DNA from: Cytophagales bacterium
Lineage (GTDB): Bacteria > Bacteroidota > Bacteroidia > Cytophagales > Spirosomataceae
Direction: 5' to 3'
Assembly (NCBI GenBank): GCA_004292855.1
Contig: RDXN01000048.1
Span: 35,352-99,351, forward strand
DNA length: 64,000 nucleotides
The notes under the pieces are model-generated. The model saw only the letters and a list, made by a program, of their open reading frames with translations, searched no databases and was not told the DNA's origin. The position numbers and the translations under genes are program-made. Positions within the stretch are counted from its first letter, which is position 1; each line of letters opens with the position of its first letter. Shown here in pieces: positions 34,931 to 43,821 of the stretch.

Positions 34931-36658
34931 ATGCCCTATTTAGACCTATTCACAACTCCCCTGACAGCCAAAACGGCGGCCCATTTGCTTCGGCGGGCCA
35001 CGTTTGGGCCAACGCAGGGGGAGATAACCGCTTTTACCGGCCAAACGGCCACCCAAGCTGTGCAAACGCTGATCACAAATAGCAATTACAACCCGCCCCA
35101 ACCGGTCGATCTGGATAGTACCAGGCCAACCGCAGGGCAACCGTATTTGCGAAACAGCAGCACACCTGCCGGACAGTACCTTCCGTTCGACGGCGACCGG
35201 AACTTCGATTACGGTCTATATATTAAATATTGGTGGATCGGTCAGATGATTGGACAGTCTGGCACGCCAAATTTGCTCGATAAACTGACCCTTTTCTGGC
35301 AAAACCATTTTGTAACGACTCGCGAGACCGTTGATGATTACCGATTTGTGTGGAGCTACCTAATTTTAATCCGCAACAACGCACTGGGTAACTTTCGCGA
35401 TTTGGTCACGAAGATGACCAAAGAACCGGCCATGCTTCGCTTCCTCAACGGCGACATGAACGAGGTGGGCGCGGGCAAGGCCAATGAGAACTACGCCCGC
35501 GAGTTGCAGGAGTTGTTCACGATGGGCACTGTGGACCCCGACGGTAACGCCAACTACACCGAAGACGACGTGAAGGCTGCCGCCCGTGTGCTCACGGGAT
35601 GGAAATATACGAACCACTGGAACACAGGTTCTACCACCTTTACCACCACGTTCACCGCCAACAAGCACGACACGGGTACGAAAACCTTCTCGGGTAAATA
35701 CAACGGTAAGATTATCAGCACCCCCACAACAGTGCCTGCGGGCTTTGCCAATGTGGGCGAGTATGAGCTGAATGAGTTGATTACGATGATGCTGGCGCAC
35801 CCCCAAACGTCGCGGTTTATTTGCCGGAAACTCTACCGCTGGTATGTGAACGCCAACGTAACGCCCGACATCGAAACGAACGTCGTAATTCCGTTAGGCG
35901 CATTGCTGGTCAGCAGCAACTGGAACATCCGGCCCGTGGTTGAAAAACTGCTCACGAGTCAGATTTTCTTCGACGCGGCCAACATTGGGGCGATGGTTAA
36001 ATCGCCCGCCGATTTGTTGCTGGGCACAACCCGGTTTTTCAACCAACCCCTGCCCGCGCTGCCTGCGAGTGTGGCCCCCTATAAAACGCTGTCCGATTTT
36101 CTGCACTGGCGCATGCGCGACCTGCAACTCGATCTGATGGATCAGCCGACGGTGTTTGGCTACGATGCGTTTTACCAGACGGGCTACTCGCGCAACTGGA
36201 TCAACACGACCACAATGGCCCTGCGCAACGACTTCACCGACGCGCTCATCTGGCGTTGGCTCACCGTCGATGCAGCCACGAATTACAAATACGGCATCGA
36301 CCTGCTAGCCTGGGTAACCGGGCTGCAATCGGGCTTTGGCAATATTACTACCACAACCAGCACACCCCCCGGCACCCCGCCCATTACCTGCGTGGTGGTG
36401 CTCGACGCCTTCCTCCTTAACCTGTTTGCAACCGACCTGGCCCAAACCCAGAAGGATTTTCTGATCGACAAAATCATGATGATGGATCAGTCGCCCCGAA
36501 CCACCTGGGAATTTGAATGGAATCAGTACCGACGAACAGTAACTTATCCGGCGAGCTACTCGGCTACGCAGATCAAAAACGCCCGCGATACCATCAACTG
36601 GCGTTTGCAGACGCTCATGCGCTATTTGCTGCGCATGGCCGAGTACCACCTAGTTTAA
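34931..36658 (+). CDS. DUF1800 protein, copy 1 of the operon
   Basis: The 575-residue protein opens the DUF1800/DUF1501 operon. Family marks are LLRRATFGPTQ (about 21-31), TLFWQNHFVT, NENYARELQELFTMG, YTEDDVKAAARVLTGW and FICRKLYRWYV. No signal peptide is visible: the protein begins MPYLDLFTTPLTAKTA. The biochemical role of DUF1800 is unknown; family genes are often paired with DUF1501 genes. The stop is 4 bases before copy 2. In its middle it resembles copy 3 most closely, and in its last 200 residues copy 2, so it looks mosaic. Confidence 0.88.
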   Translation: MPYLDLFTTPLTAKTAAHLLRRATFGPTQGEITAFTGQTATQAVQTLITNSNYNPPQPVDLDSTRPTAGQPYLRNSSTPAGQYLPFDGDRNFDYGLYIKYWWIGQMIGQSGTPNLLDKLTLFWQNHFVTTRETVDDYRFVWSYLILIRNNALGNFRDLVTKMTKEPAMLRFLNGDMNEVGAGKANENYARELQELFTMGTVDPDGNANYTEDDVKAAARVLTGWKYTNHWNTGSTTFTTTFTANKHDTGTKTFSGKYNGKIISTPTTVPAGFANVGEYELNELITMMLAHPQTSRFICRKLYRWYVNANVTPDIETNVVIPLGALLVSSNWNIRPVVEKLLTSQIFFDAANIGAMVKSPADLLLGTTRFFNQPLPALPASVAPYKTLSDFLHWRMRDLQLDLMDQPTVFGYDAFYQTGYSRNWINTTTMALRNDFTDALIWRWLTVDAATNYKYGIDLLAWVTGLQSGFGNITTTTSTPPGTPPITCVVVLDAFLLNLFATDLAQTQKDFLIDKIMMMDQSPRTTWEFEWNQYRRTVTYPASYSATQIKNARDTINWRLQTLMRYLLRMAEYHLV

Positions 36659-36662
36659 TCGT

Positions 36663-38384
36663 ATGCCATACCTCGACCTGTACACAACTCCGTTGACCGC
36701 CAAAACAGCCGCGCATTTGCTGCGCCGGGCTACGTTTGGCCCTACCCAAGCCGAAATCACGGCGTTTACGGGTAGAACAGCCACCGAAGCTGTGCAATTA
36801 CTTCTATCCAACAGCAACTACAACCCACCACCCCCGGTCGACCTCGACACCACGCGGGCCACGGTGGGCAAGCCTTTTCTGCGCGACAACACCACCCCGG
36901 CGGGCGAATACAAACCCTACGACGGGGAGCGTAATTTTGAGTATAACTTATATATCAAGTTCTGGTGGCTGGGCGTGATGGCGAACCAAACCGCCCCGCC
37001 AAGTTTGCTTGATAAACTGACCCTGTTCTGGCAAAATCATTTCGTAACGTCGACGCTGGTTGTTGACGATTACCGGTTCGTGTGGAGCTACCTTAAACTC
37101 CTGCGTGACAACGCGTTAGGTAACTTCCGCACGTTGGTAACCAAGGTGACTATCGAACCCGCCATGTTGCGGTTTCTGAACGGGGCCGTGAATGAGGTGG
37201 GCGCGTTGAACGAAAATTACGGACGCGAACTACAGGAGTTGTTTACGGTGGGGGGCGTCGATCTGGTCGGCGGTAAAAACTATACCGAAGACGACGTAAA
37301 AGCGGCCGCTCGTGTGCTGACCGGCTGGAACTACACCAACTACGGTGTATATGCATCGAAAACGTTTACTACGGTTTTCAACGCCAACAAGCACGATACC
37401 ACGCCCAAGGTATTCTCGGCGAAGTACGGCAGCAAGACCATCTCGACCCCCGCGACGGTGCCTGCGGGCTTCGCCAATGTGGGCGAATATGAGTTGAGCG
37501 AATTGATTTCGATGTTGCTGGCCCACACACACACGGCCAAATATATTTGCCGCAAGCTCTACCGCTGGTACGTGAATCCCAACGTGACGCCCAAGATCGA
37601 AAGCAACGTGATTGGCCCGTTGGCAACCCTGTTTATCAGCAGCAATTGGGACGTCCGGCCCGTAATTGAGCGGCTGCTGACCTGCCAGAGTTTCTTTGAT
37701 GATGGCAGCATCGGGTCCATGATCAAATCGCCCGCCGACATGTTGATCGGGGCTACGCGGTTCTTCAATCAGCCCGTGCCCGTGCCCGATGTGTCGGCCA
37801 ACGTAACGGCTTTTAAAAACCTGACTGACTTCCTGTACTGGCGTATGCGCGAACTCCAACTCGATTTGCTCGATCAGCCGGGGGTGTTGGGATACGATGC
37901 CTATTACCAGAAAGGTTACTCGCGCAATTGGTTGAATACGAGTACAATAACACTCCGAAATGATTTTTCGGGCGCATTGGTCTGGCGATGGTTGAGCATC
38001 AGCCCCACCTACACGTACGGGATTGATCTGGTGGCCTGGGTCACGAGTTTGCAGACAGGCTTCGGGCAGATAACCACCAACACGGCAACGCCCCCCGGTA
38101 CGCCCTCTATTACCTGCGTGGTGGTACTCGATGCTCTCCAGAACAACCTGTTTGCCACCGGACTGGCGCAGACACAGAAAGATTTTTTGATTGATAAGAT
38201 TATGATGATGGACCAGGCCCCACGCCTTGCCTGGGAATTTGAATGGAACCAATACCGACGAACCGTAACCCACTCAGCCACCTATACAGCAGCACAGATC
38301 AAGAACGCAAGGGACATCGTCAACTGGCGATTGACCACGCTCATGAACTACCTGCTACGGATGGCCGAGTACCATCTAGTGTGA
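36663..38384 (+). CDS. DUF1800 protein, copy 2
   Basis: The 573-residue paralogue has the same N-terminus (MPYLDLYTTPLTAKTAAHLL) and the DUF1800 core (NENYGRELQELFTVG, YTEDDVKAAARVLTGW, YICRKLYRWYVNPN). It lacks the GDMNEVG-GKA block that copies 1 and 3 share (it reads GAVNEVGALNENYG instead). Its C-terminal region (LAQTQKDFLIDKIMMMDQ, WEFEWNQYRRTVT) is nearly that of copy 1. It is linked by 4- and 6-bp gaps to its neighbours, so it is co-transcribed. No signal peptide and no catalytic motif are recognised. Confidence 0.88.
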   Translation: MPYLDLYTTPLTAKTAAHLLRRATFGPTQAEITAFTGRTATEAVQLLLSNSNYNPPPPVDLDTTRATVGKPFLRDNTTPAGEYKPYDGERNFEYNLYIKFWWLGVMANQTAPPSLLDKLTLFWQNHFVTSTLVVDDYRFVWSYLKLLRDNALGNFRTLVTKVTIEPAMLRFLNGAVNEVGALNENYGRELQELFTVGGVDLVGGKNYTEDDVKAAARVLTGWNYTNYGVYASKTFTTVFNANKHDTTPKVFSAKYGSKTISTPATVPAGFANVGEYELSELISMLLAHTHTAKYICRKLYRWYVNPNVTPKIESNVIGPLATLFISSNWDVRPVIERLLTCQSFFDDGSIGSMIKSPADMLIGATRFFNQPVPVPDVSANVTAFKNLTDFLYWRMRELQLDLLDQPGVLGYDAYYQKGYSRNWLNTSTITLRNDFSGALVWRWLSISPTYTYGIDLVAWVTSLQTGFGQITTNTATPPGTPSITCVVVLDALQNNLFATGLAQTQKDFLIDKIMMMDQAPRLAWEFEWNQYRRTVTHSATYTAAQIKNARDIVNWRLTTLMNYLLRMAEYHLV

Positions 38385-38390
38385 GAATTT

Positions 38391-40106
38391 ATGCCCTATC
38401 TCGACCTGTACACAACCCCCCTGACCGCCCAAACGGCCGCGCACCTGTTGCGCCGGACCACCTTTGGCCCTACTCCCGCCGAGATCACGGCATTTGTAGG
38501 GCAAACGGCTACACAAGCCGTACAAACGCTGATTGCTAACGTAAATTATAACCCGTCCCCGCCCGTCAATCTCGACGAAACCCATGCCGGAGCAGGGCAA
38601 CCGTATTTGCGAAACGCCACTACACCCCCCGGCGAATACCTGCCCTTTGTGTCGGCAGATAACTCGGAATATAGGCGCGACATTGCATTCTGGTGGCTCA
38701 ATCTGATGGTGAAGCCGGGGCCGGTAAACCTGCTCGAACGCCTGGCGTTGTTCTGGCAGAACCACTTTGTAACGACTCGGCAGGTTGCCAACGATCACCG
38801 ATTTGTCTGGAGTTACCTGAATTTAATCCGCAACAGTGCGCTGGGTAATTTTCGGGACTTGGTTACCAAAATGACCAAAGAACCTGCCATGCTACGCTAC
38901 CTCAACGGCGACATGAATGAGGTAGGCACGGGCAAAGCCAACGAAAACTATGCCCGCGAGTTGCAGGAGTTGTTTACGATGGGCACCATCGACCCCGACG
39001 GCAACGCCAACTACACCGAAGACGACGTGAAAGCGGCCGCCCGCGTGTTGACGGGTTGGAAATACACCAACTATTTTAAGGAAGGCAGTACTAACTTCTC
39101 GACTACGTTCACACCTAACAAGCACGACACGGGCACCAAAACGTTTTCGGGTAAATACGGTGGCAAGATTATCTCAACGCCCACGGCGGTGCCTGCCGGT
39201 TTTGCCAATGTGGGGGAGTATGAGTTGAGTGAATTGGTTACGATGCTGCTGGCCCACCCCCAAACGTCGCGGTTTATTTGCCGAAAGCTCTACCGCTGGT
39301 ACGTAAATGCCAACGTAACGCCCGACATCGAGACCAGCGTGATTATTCCGTTGGGGGCCTTACTGGTGAGTAGCAACTGGAACATTCAGCCCGTGATTGA
39401 GAAACTGCTCACGAGCCAGATTTTCTTCGATACGGCCAACATTGGGGCGATGGTGAAATCGCCGGCGGAGTTTGTGCTGGGCATGATGCGGTTTTACGAG
39501 TTGCCCGTGCCAACCATTACGGGCACGGACACGGTGCCGTATCGGAAAGTGATCGACTTTTTGTACAACCGAATGGAAGATCAGCAACTGGAAATTTTAG
39601 AGCAACCGAGCGTGTTTGGCTACGATGCCTACTACCAAACGGGTTATTCGCGGCTGTGGATCAACACGACCACGATGGCTATCCGCAACGAGTTTAGCGA
39701 CCGTCTGACCAATTCGACCACCATCACCGGCACCACCGTGCTGAACATTAACCCGTTGGCACGAGTGCAGGCCTTGCAACCCAACTTTGGTGATATTCAG
39801 TTAATTACCAGCGTGCCACCGGGCACCCCGCCGGTCACGTGTGTGCAGGTGCTCAACCTGTTTCTGACTAACCTATTCAGTATCGAATTGGCTCAAAGTC
39901 AGAAAGATTTTCTGATCGATACCATCATGATGCAGTTGGTGCCCCGCACCTCCTGGGAGTTTGAATGGAATACCTACCGCCGTACCGTAACGTATCCGGG
40001 CAGCTATACCACATCGGCCATCAACAACGCTAGAAACGCGGTGAACAACCGCCTGAGAAACCTGATGAAGTACCTGTTCCGCATGGCGGAGTACCATATT
40101 TTCTAA
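38391..40106 (+). CDS. DUF1800 protein, copy 3
   Basis: The 571-residue paralogue starts MPYLDLYTTPLTAQTAAHLL and shares with copy 1 the central block MTKEPAMLRYLNGDMNEVG and FTMGTIDPDGNANYTEDD. It differs from both other copies toward the end (VQVLNLFLTNLFSIELAQSQ), where the middle domain carries FYELPVPTITG. It sits 4 bases upstream of the DUF1501 gene, the usual DUF1800-DUF1501 order, so this copy may be the ancestral partner. Confidence 0.88.
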   Translation: MPYLDLYTTPLTAQTAAHLLRRTTFGPTPAEITAFVGQTATQAVQTLIANVNYNPSPPVNLDETHAGAGQPYLRNATTPPGEYLPFVSADNSEYRRDIAFWWLNLMVKPGPVNLLERLALFWQNHFVTTRQVANDHRFVWSYLNLIRNSALGNFRDLVTKMTKEPAMLRYLNGDMNEVGTGKANENYARELQELFTMGTIDPDGNANYTEDDVKAAARVLTGWKYTNYFKEGSTNFSTTFTPNKHDTGTKTFSGKYGGKIISTPTAVPAGFANVGEYELSELVTMLLAHPQTSRFICRKLYRWYVNANVTPDIETSVIIPLGALLVSSNWNIQPVIEKLLTSQIFFDTANIGAMVKSPAEFVLGMMRFYELPVPTITGTDTVPYRKVIDFLYNRMEDQQLEILEQPSVFGYDAYYQTGYSRLWINTTTMAIRNEFSDRLTNSTTITGTTVLNINPLARVQALQPNFGDIQLITSVPPGTPPVTCVQVLNLFLTNLFSIELAQSQKDFLIDTIMMQLVPRTSWEFEWNTYRRTVTYPGSYTTSAINNARNAVNNRLRNLMKYLFRMAEYHIF

Positions 40107-40110
40107 AGCT

Positions 40111-41637
40111 ATGAATCGTAGAAAATTTTTGATGAACGCGTCGTCGATGGCGTTGCCACTGGCCCTCAATGGGTTCGGTATGAAGGCTTTGGCCGGGAAC
40201 TCGACGCTTGTGCAGTCACTGTTGGCCGCTAACGTGCCTGTGACGGACCGGATTCTGGTGATTATTAACCTCAGCGGGGGTAACGACGGCTTCAACACGG
40301 TGATCCCGCTCGACCAAATGTCGGCCTACACCGCGCTGAGGAGCAACGTGGCTATCCCCGAAAATAAGGTGCTACGCCTGAGTGGAACCCTTACTACGGG
40401 CTTTCACCCCGCCATGACCGGCATGCGCGACCTGTATAACGACGGCAAATTGAGCCTCATTCACTCGGTTAGCTACCCCAACCCCGATCAGTCGCACTTC
40501 CGCTCGTCGGATATCTGGATGACCGGGCAGGACGCAACCCAATACAACGAGTCGGGGTGGGCGGGCCGTTATCTCAACGACCGATATCCGGGCTACCCGG
40601 CCAATTACCCGAACGCGCAGATGGAAGACCCGCTCGCGATTCAGATTGGCTATTTGACCTCGACCACCTTGCTCGGCCCGTCGCAGTCGATGGGAATTGC
40701 GATCAACGACCCCAACAGTTTTTACTCGCTCGTGGGGGCCACCTCGTCTATCTCGCCCGACTACCTGCCCTGCTGCGACGCGGGCGATCTGATTGCGTTT
40801 ATCCGCAAACAGCAGGCTCTCTCGGTGGGTTACGCAACCGAAATCAAGACCGCCTACGACGCGGGCCGAACCCTGGCAACCTACCCCACATCGGGGCAGA
40901 ATCCGCTGGCCGATCAGTTGAAAATTGTGGCCCGGCTCATTCACGGAGGCCTCAAAACAAAGATCTATTTTGTCTCAATCGGCGGCTTCGATACGCACTC
41001 GGCGCAGGTCGACACGAGCGATAATACGCTGGGCGTACACGCCAATTTGCTGGGACGGTTATCGTCGGGGATCAAGCTATTTCAGGACGACATCACGGCG
41101 CAGGGTATCGCCGACAAGGTGGTGGGTATGACGTTCTCGGAGTTTGGTCGGCGGGCCAACTCGAACAACTCGAAGGGCACCGATCACGGCATTGCAGCCC
41201 CCATGTTTGTGTTCGGCAACGCCGTAAAACGCTCCGTAATCGGCACCAACCCCGATTTGGCCACGCTGACCACGAGTTCGGGCGGCAACAAAGACGTGCC
41301 GATGCAGATCGACTTCCGGCGGGTGTACACCGACGTGCTCAACGACTGGTTTGGTGCGGGCGTCCCCAAAACGAACTCGCTTCTTTACCGGGCCTCCCCC
41401 TCCACGCTCGACTTCCCGACGGTCTCGTTGTTCCGTAATGAGGTCGAAACGGTGGCGTCGGGTCCGTGGACGAACAAGGCCGTCTGGACGGTGGGCCGTC
41501 AACCCCTGCCCGGCGAGTTTGTGAAGGTGAACCCCGGCCACACGGTTACGGTCTCGCAGGACGTGACGATCAAGAACATACGGCTCGAAGGCAAGCTACA
41601 GTTTACGGGCAACTTCAAGGTGAAATTGACGGGGTAG
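40111..41637 (+). CDS. DUF1501 protein with Tat-type signal and extra C-terminal beta module
   Basis: The 508-residue protein starts MNRRKFLMNASSMALPLALN, a twin-arginine-like signal (RRKFL). The core matches DUF1501 (sulfatase-like fold): NLSGGNDGFNTVIPL, PNPDQSHFRSSDIWMTG, ESGWAGRYL, IGGFDTHSAQ and SEFGRRANSNNSKGTDHG. The core ends near residue 440. A further 60 residues (SGPWTNKAVWTVGRQPLPGE to FKVKLTG) form a beta module with the W-x(5)-W-x(7)-P pattern of Bacteroidota surface repeat domains; that is unusual for DUF1501. No T9SS sorting motif is visible. It is co-transcribed with the DUF1800 genes. Confidence 0.85.
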   Translation: MNRRKFLMNASSMALPLALNGFGMKALAGNSTLVQSLLAANVPVTDRILVIINLSGGNDGFNTVIPLDQMSAYTALRSNVAIPENKVLRLSGTLTTGFHPAMTGMRDLYNDGKLSLIHSVSYPNPDQSHFRSSDIWMTGQDATQYNESGWAGRYLNDRYPGYPANYPNAQMEDPLAIQIGYLTSTTLLGPSQSMGIAINDPNSFYSLVGATSSISPDYLPCCDAGDLIAFIRKQQALSVGYATEIKTAYDAGRTLATYPTSGQNPLADQLKIVARLIHGGLKTKIYFVSIGGFDTHSAQVDTSDNTLGVHANLLGRLSSGIKLFQDDITAQGIADKVVGMTFSEFGRRANSNNSKGTDHGIAAPMFVFGNAVKRSVIGTNPDLATLTTSSGGNKDVPMQIDFRRVYTDVLNDWFGAGVPKTNSLLYRASPSTLDFPTVSLFRNEVETVASGPWTNKAVWTVGRQPLPGEFVKVNPGHTVTVSQDVTIKNIRLEGKLQFTGNFKVKLTG

Positions 41638-41662
41638 GGGACTTGTTTTGTACCTTGCCGTT

Positions 41663-43819
41663 ATGATTCGATGGATACTCAAAATTGTCTTTTGCGTCGG
41701 GATTGTAGCGGCAGCGCAAGCACAGCAATCCCCGTCCAGCTATAAACTCGATGCGGGCGACTTGTTCGGTGGCAAAAAGTGGGTTTTTAAGGCCGGGAAC
41801 GACCCCCGCTGGGCACGCCCCGACCTGAAAACTACCGATTGGGAAGAGCATCGCCCACAAGACGACATTTCCGAACAGACCGCTTTGTGGAAAGGGGGCG
41901 AAGGTTGGTTTAGGGTGTGGGTGCAGGCCAATATAGACAACGTTGGTAAGCCGTTTACGTTGGTTGTCAGGCAGTTTGGTCAGTCCGAATTCTTTCTGGA
42001 TGGGAAGCCATTTGCCACGGTGAAGCCCGCCCGCATCGATTCGGGTGGTTCGCAACGGATCACCCGGTTGGTGCCGTTTGAACTGAACGACACCAACCGC
42101 CACCTCGTCGCGGTGCATTACAAGTTTCGTAAACACTTCGTAGTGTATCAGAATCTGAGCCAACACGCCATGAAGATCTGGACGGAGGAACCCGATACGG
42201 CGGCTAATTTTCTGGATGATCCCGTCGACAGTGGCAATCGGTTTTTGTTTGCGGGTATTTTTGGCATCCTGAGCCTGTTGCACCTGCTTTTCTTTCGGGT
42301 CAATCAGAACAAAACACTCAACCGTACCCTCGCCCTCATGTCGCTGGGTTTCGGCTTGAATTATATACTGAGGCCTATTCAGGAAACGACCTATTCTCTG
42401 ACCACCGCTTCGTTTCTGAACCTGACGGGTAGTTTGAGTAACCACCTGGCCCTGGGCCTGATGTTGCTGGCTGTTTACCAATACACCCACCGAAAACTGA
42501 CCTACTGGTTTTGGGTTCCTATTGGTTTGTTGGCCCTTGAATTCCTGTACCAAACGTTGATAGGAACCTTGCCCGGCTGGATGAATGTCATACCCGAATG
42601 TGCCGTTGTTGTGGAGTACATCCGGGTGAGTCATCTGGCCCGCAAATCGGGTGATCCTGAGCAACGCCTTCCCTGGAATTCGCTTCGTTTTTCTGTGATG
42701 ACGTTTGTGGCCTTGATTGTAATCGCCATACTTATGGCAATTGTGGCTTCCCTGCTTAATACGGGTTATGAGTACATCAATTATCCATCGAACATACTGT
42801 CGTCTATAATGCTCCTGAGCGTTCCTGTGGGGCTATCGCTCACGATGGTGCGCGAGTATGCCCAGACGCAGAAAGACTTGGCTACTAAGCTCCGCGAGGT
42901 GGAAGAACTTTCGGCCCGCACGCTGGCGCAGGAAGGGGAGAAGCAGCAGATTCTGGCCCGCCAAAACGAGGTTCTCGAACAGCAGGTGGGCGAACGAACT
43001 GCCGCCCTGAATCAATCGCTCGATGATCTCCGAACCACGCAGGCGCAACTCGTGCAACGCGAGAAACTGGCCGCCCTGGGCGAGCTGACGGCGGGCATTG
43101 CCCACGAAATTCAGAACCCGCTCAACTTCGTTAACAATTTTGCCGAGGTGAGCGTTGAACTGGTGGACGAGATTGAGGAGGAGCGTAAGCGCAGCGACGC
43201 CGACCGCGACGAAGGCCTGATCGACGAACTCCTGACCGACCTGGGGCAGAACACCCGCAAGATTGGTGAACACGGCAAACGGGCGTCGAGCATCGTTCGG
43301 GGCATGTTACAGCACAGCCGGTCGAGTTCGGGGCAAAAAGGGCCAACTGATCTCAACGCCCTTATTGATGAGTACCTGAAACTGGCGTATCATGGGCTGA
43401 GAGCCAAAGACAAGTCGTTTAATGCAACGTTCAAAACCGAGTATGACCCTGAGCTTCCCCCGGTTGACATCGTCCCCGACGAAGTTGGTCGCGTGTTTTT
43501 GAACTTGTTCAACAACGCGTTCTACGCGGTTCAGCAACGGGGCAAGGCCGAACCGGGCCACACACCTACGGTTTGGGTGCAAACGGAGCAGGCGGGTAAT
43601 CGGGTTCGCATTCGGGTTCGCGACAACGGTACCGGGATGCCCGACGAGGTGAAACAGAAAATATTCCAGCCGTTTTTTACGACCAAACCCACCGGCGAGG
43701 GCACCGGCCTCGGCCTGTCGCTCAGTTACGACATCATTACCAAGGGCCACGGCGGAACGCTCCACGTAACCTCCGAACCAGGCGAATTCACGGAGTTTTT
43801 AATCGAACTGCCCATGTAG
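41663..43819 (+). CDS. Membrane sensor histidine kinase with jelly-roll input domain
   Basis: The 718-residue protein has a signal peptide (1-20, ending AQAQ), an extracytoplasmic beta-rich domain of the 7TM-DISM/galactose-binding type (about 25-185; [19 protein letters not shown]) and about seven membrane helices (about 190-410). A coiled coil follows, then HisKA with the phospho-acceptor in [13 protein letters not shown] (His about 480), and HATPase with NNAFYAV, DNGTGMP and [14 protein letters not shown]. No receiver domain or response-regulator gene is adjacent. The 25- and 2-bp gaps place it inside the DUF1800 operon. The ATG at 41663 opens the signal peptide. Confidence 0.9.
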   Translation: MIRWILKIVFCVGIVAAAQAQQSPSSYKLDAGDLFGGKKWVFKAGNDPRWARPDLKTTDWEEHRPQDDISEQTALWKGGEGWFRVWVQANIDNVGKPFTLVVRQFGQSEFFLDGKPFATVKPARIDSGGSQRITRLVPFELNDTNRHLVAVHYKFRKHFVVYQNLSQHAMKIWTEEPDTAANFLDDPVDSGNRFLFAGIFGILSLLHLLFFRVNQNKTLNRTLALMSLGFGLNYILRPIQETTYSLTTASFLNLTGSLSNHLALGLMLLAVYQYTHRKLTYWFWVPIGLLALEFLYQTLIGTLPGWMNVIPECAVVVEYIRVSHLARKSGDPEQRLPWNSLRFSVMTFVALIVIAILMAIVASLLNTGYEYINYPSNILSSIMLLSVPVGLSLTMVREYAQTQKDLATKLREVEELSARTLAQEGEKQQILARQNEVLEQQVGERTAALNQSLDDLRTTQAQLVQREKLAALGELTAGIAHEIQNPLNFVNNFAEVSVELVDEIEEERKRSDADRDEGLIDELLTDLGQNTRKIGEHGKRASSIVRGMLQHSRSSSGQKGPTDLNALIDEYLKLAYHGLRAKDKSFNATFKTEYDPELPPVDIVPDEVGRVFLNLFNNAFYAVQQRGKAEPGHTPTVWVQTEQAGNRVRIRVRDNGTGMPDEVKQKIFQPFFTTKPTGEGTGLGLSLSYDIITKGHGGTLHVTSEPGEFTEFLIELPM

Positions 43820-43821
43820 CA

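Noticed and set aside
37230..38273. A 347-codon minus-strand frame opposite DUF1800 copy 2, and a 377-codon one opposite copy 4 (44359-45492)
   Set aside because: Both mirror the conserved paralogues on the plus strand; similar antisense frames recur because the sense codons recur. No domain was seen.
41615..42664. A 349-codon minus-strand frame opposite the histidine kinase
   Set aside because: The kinase frame has signal peptide, membrane helices and catalytic motifs; the antisense has none.
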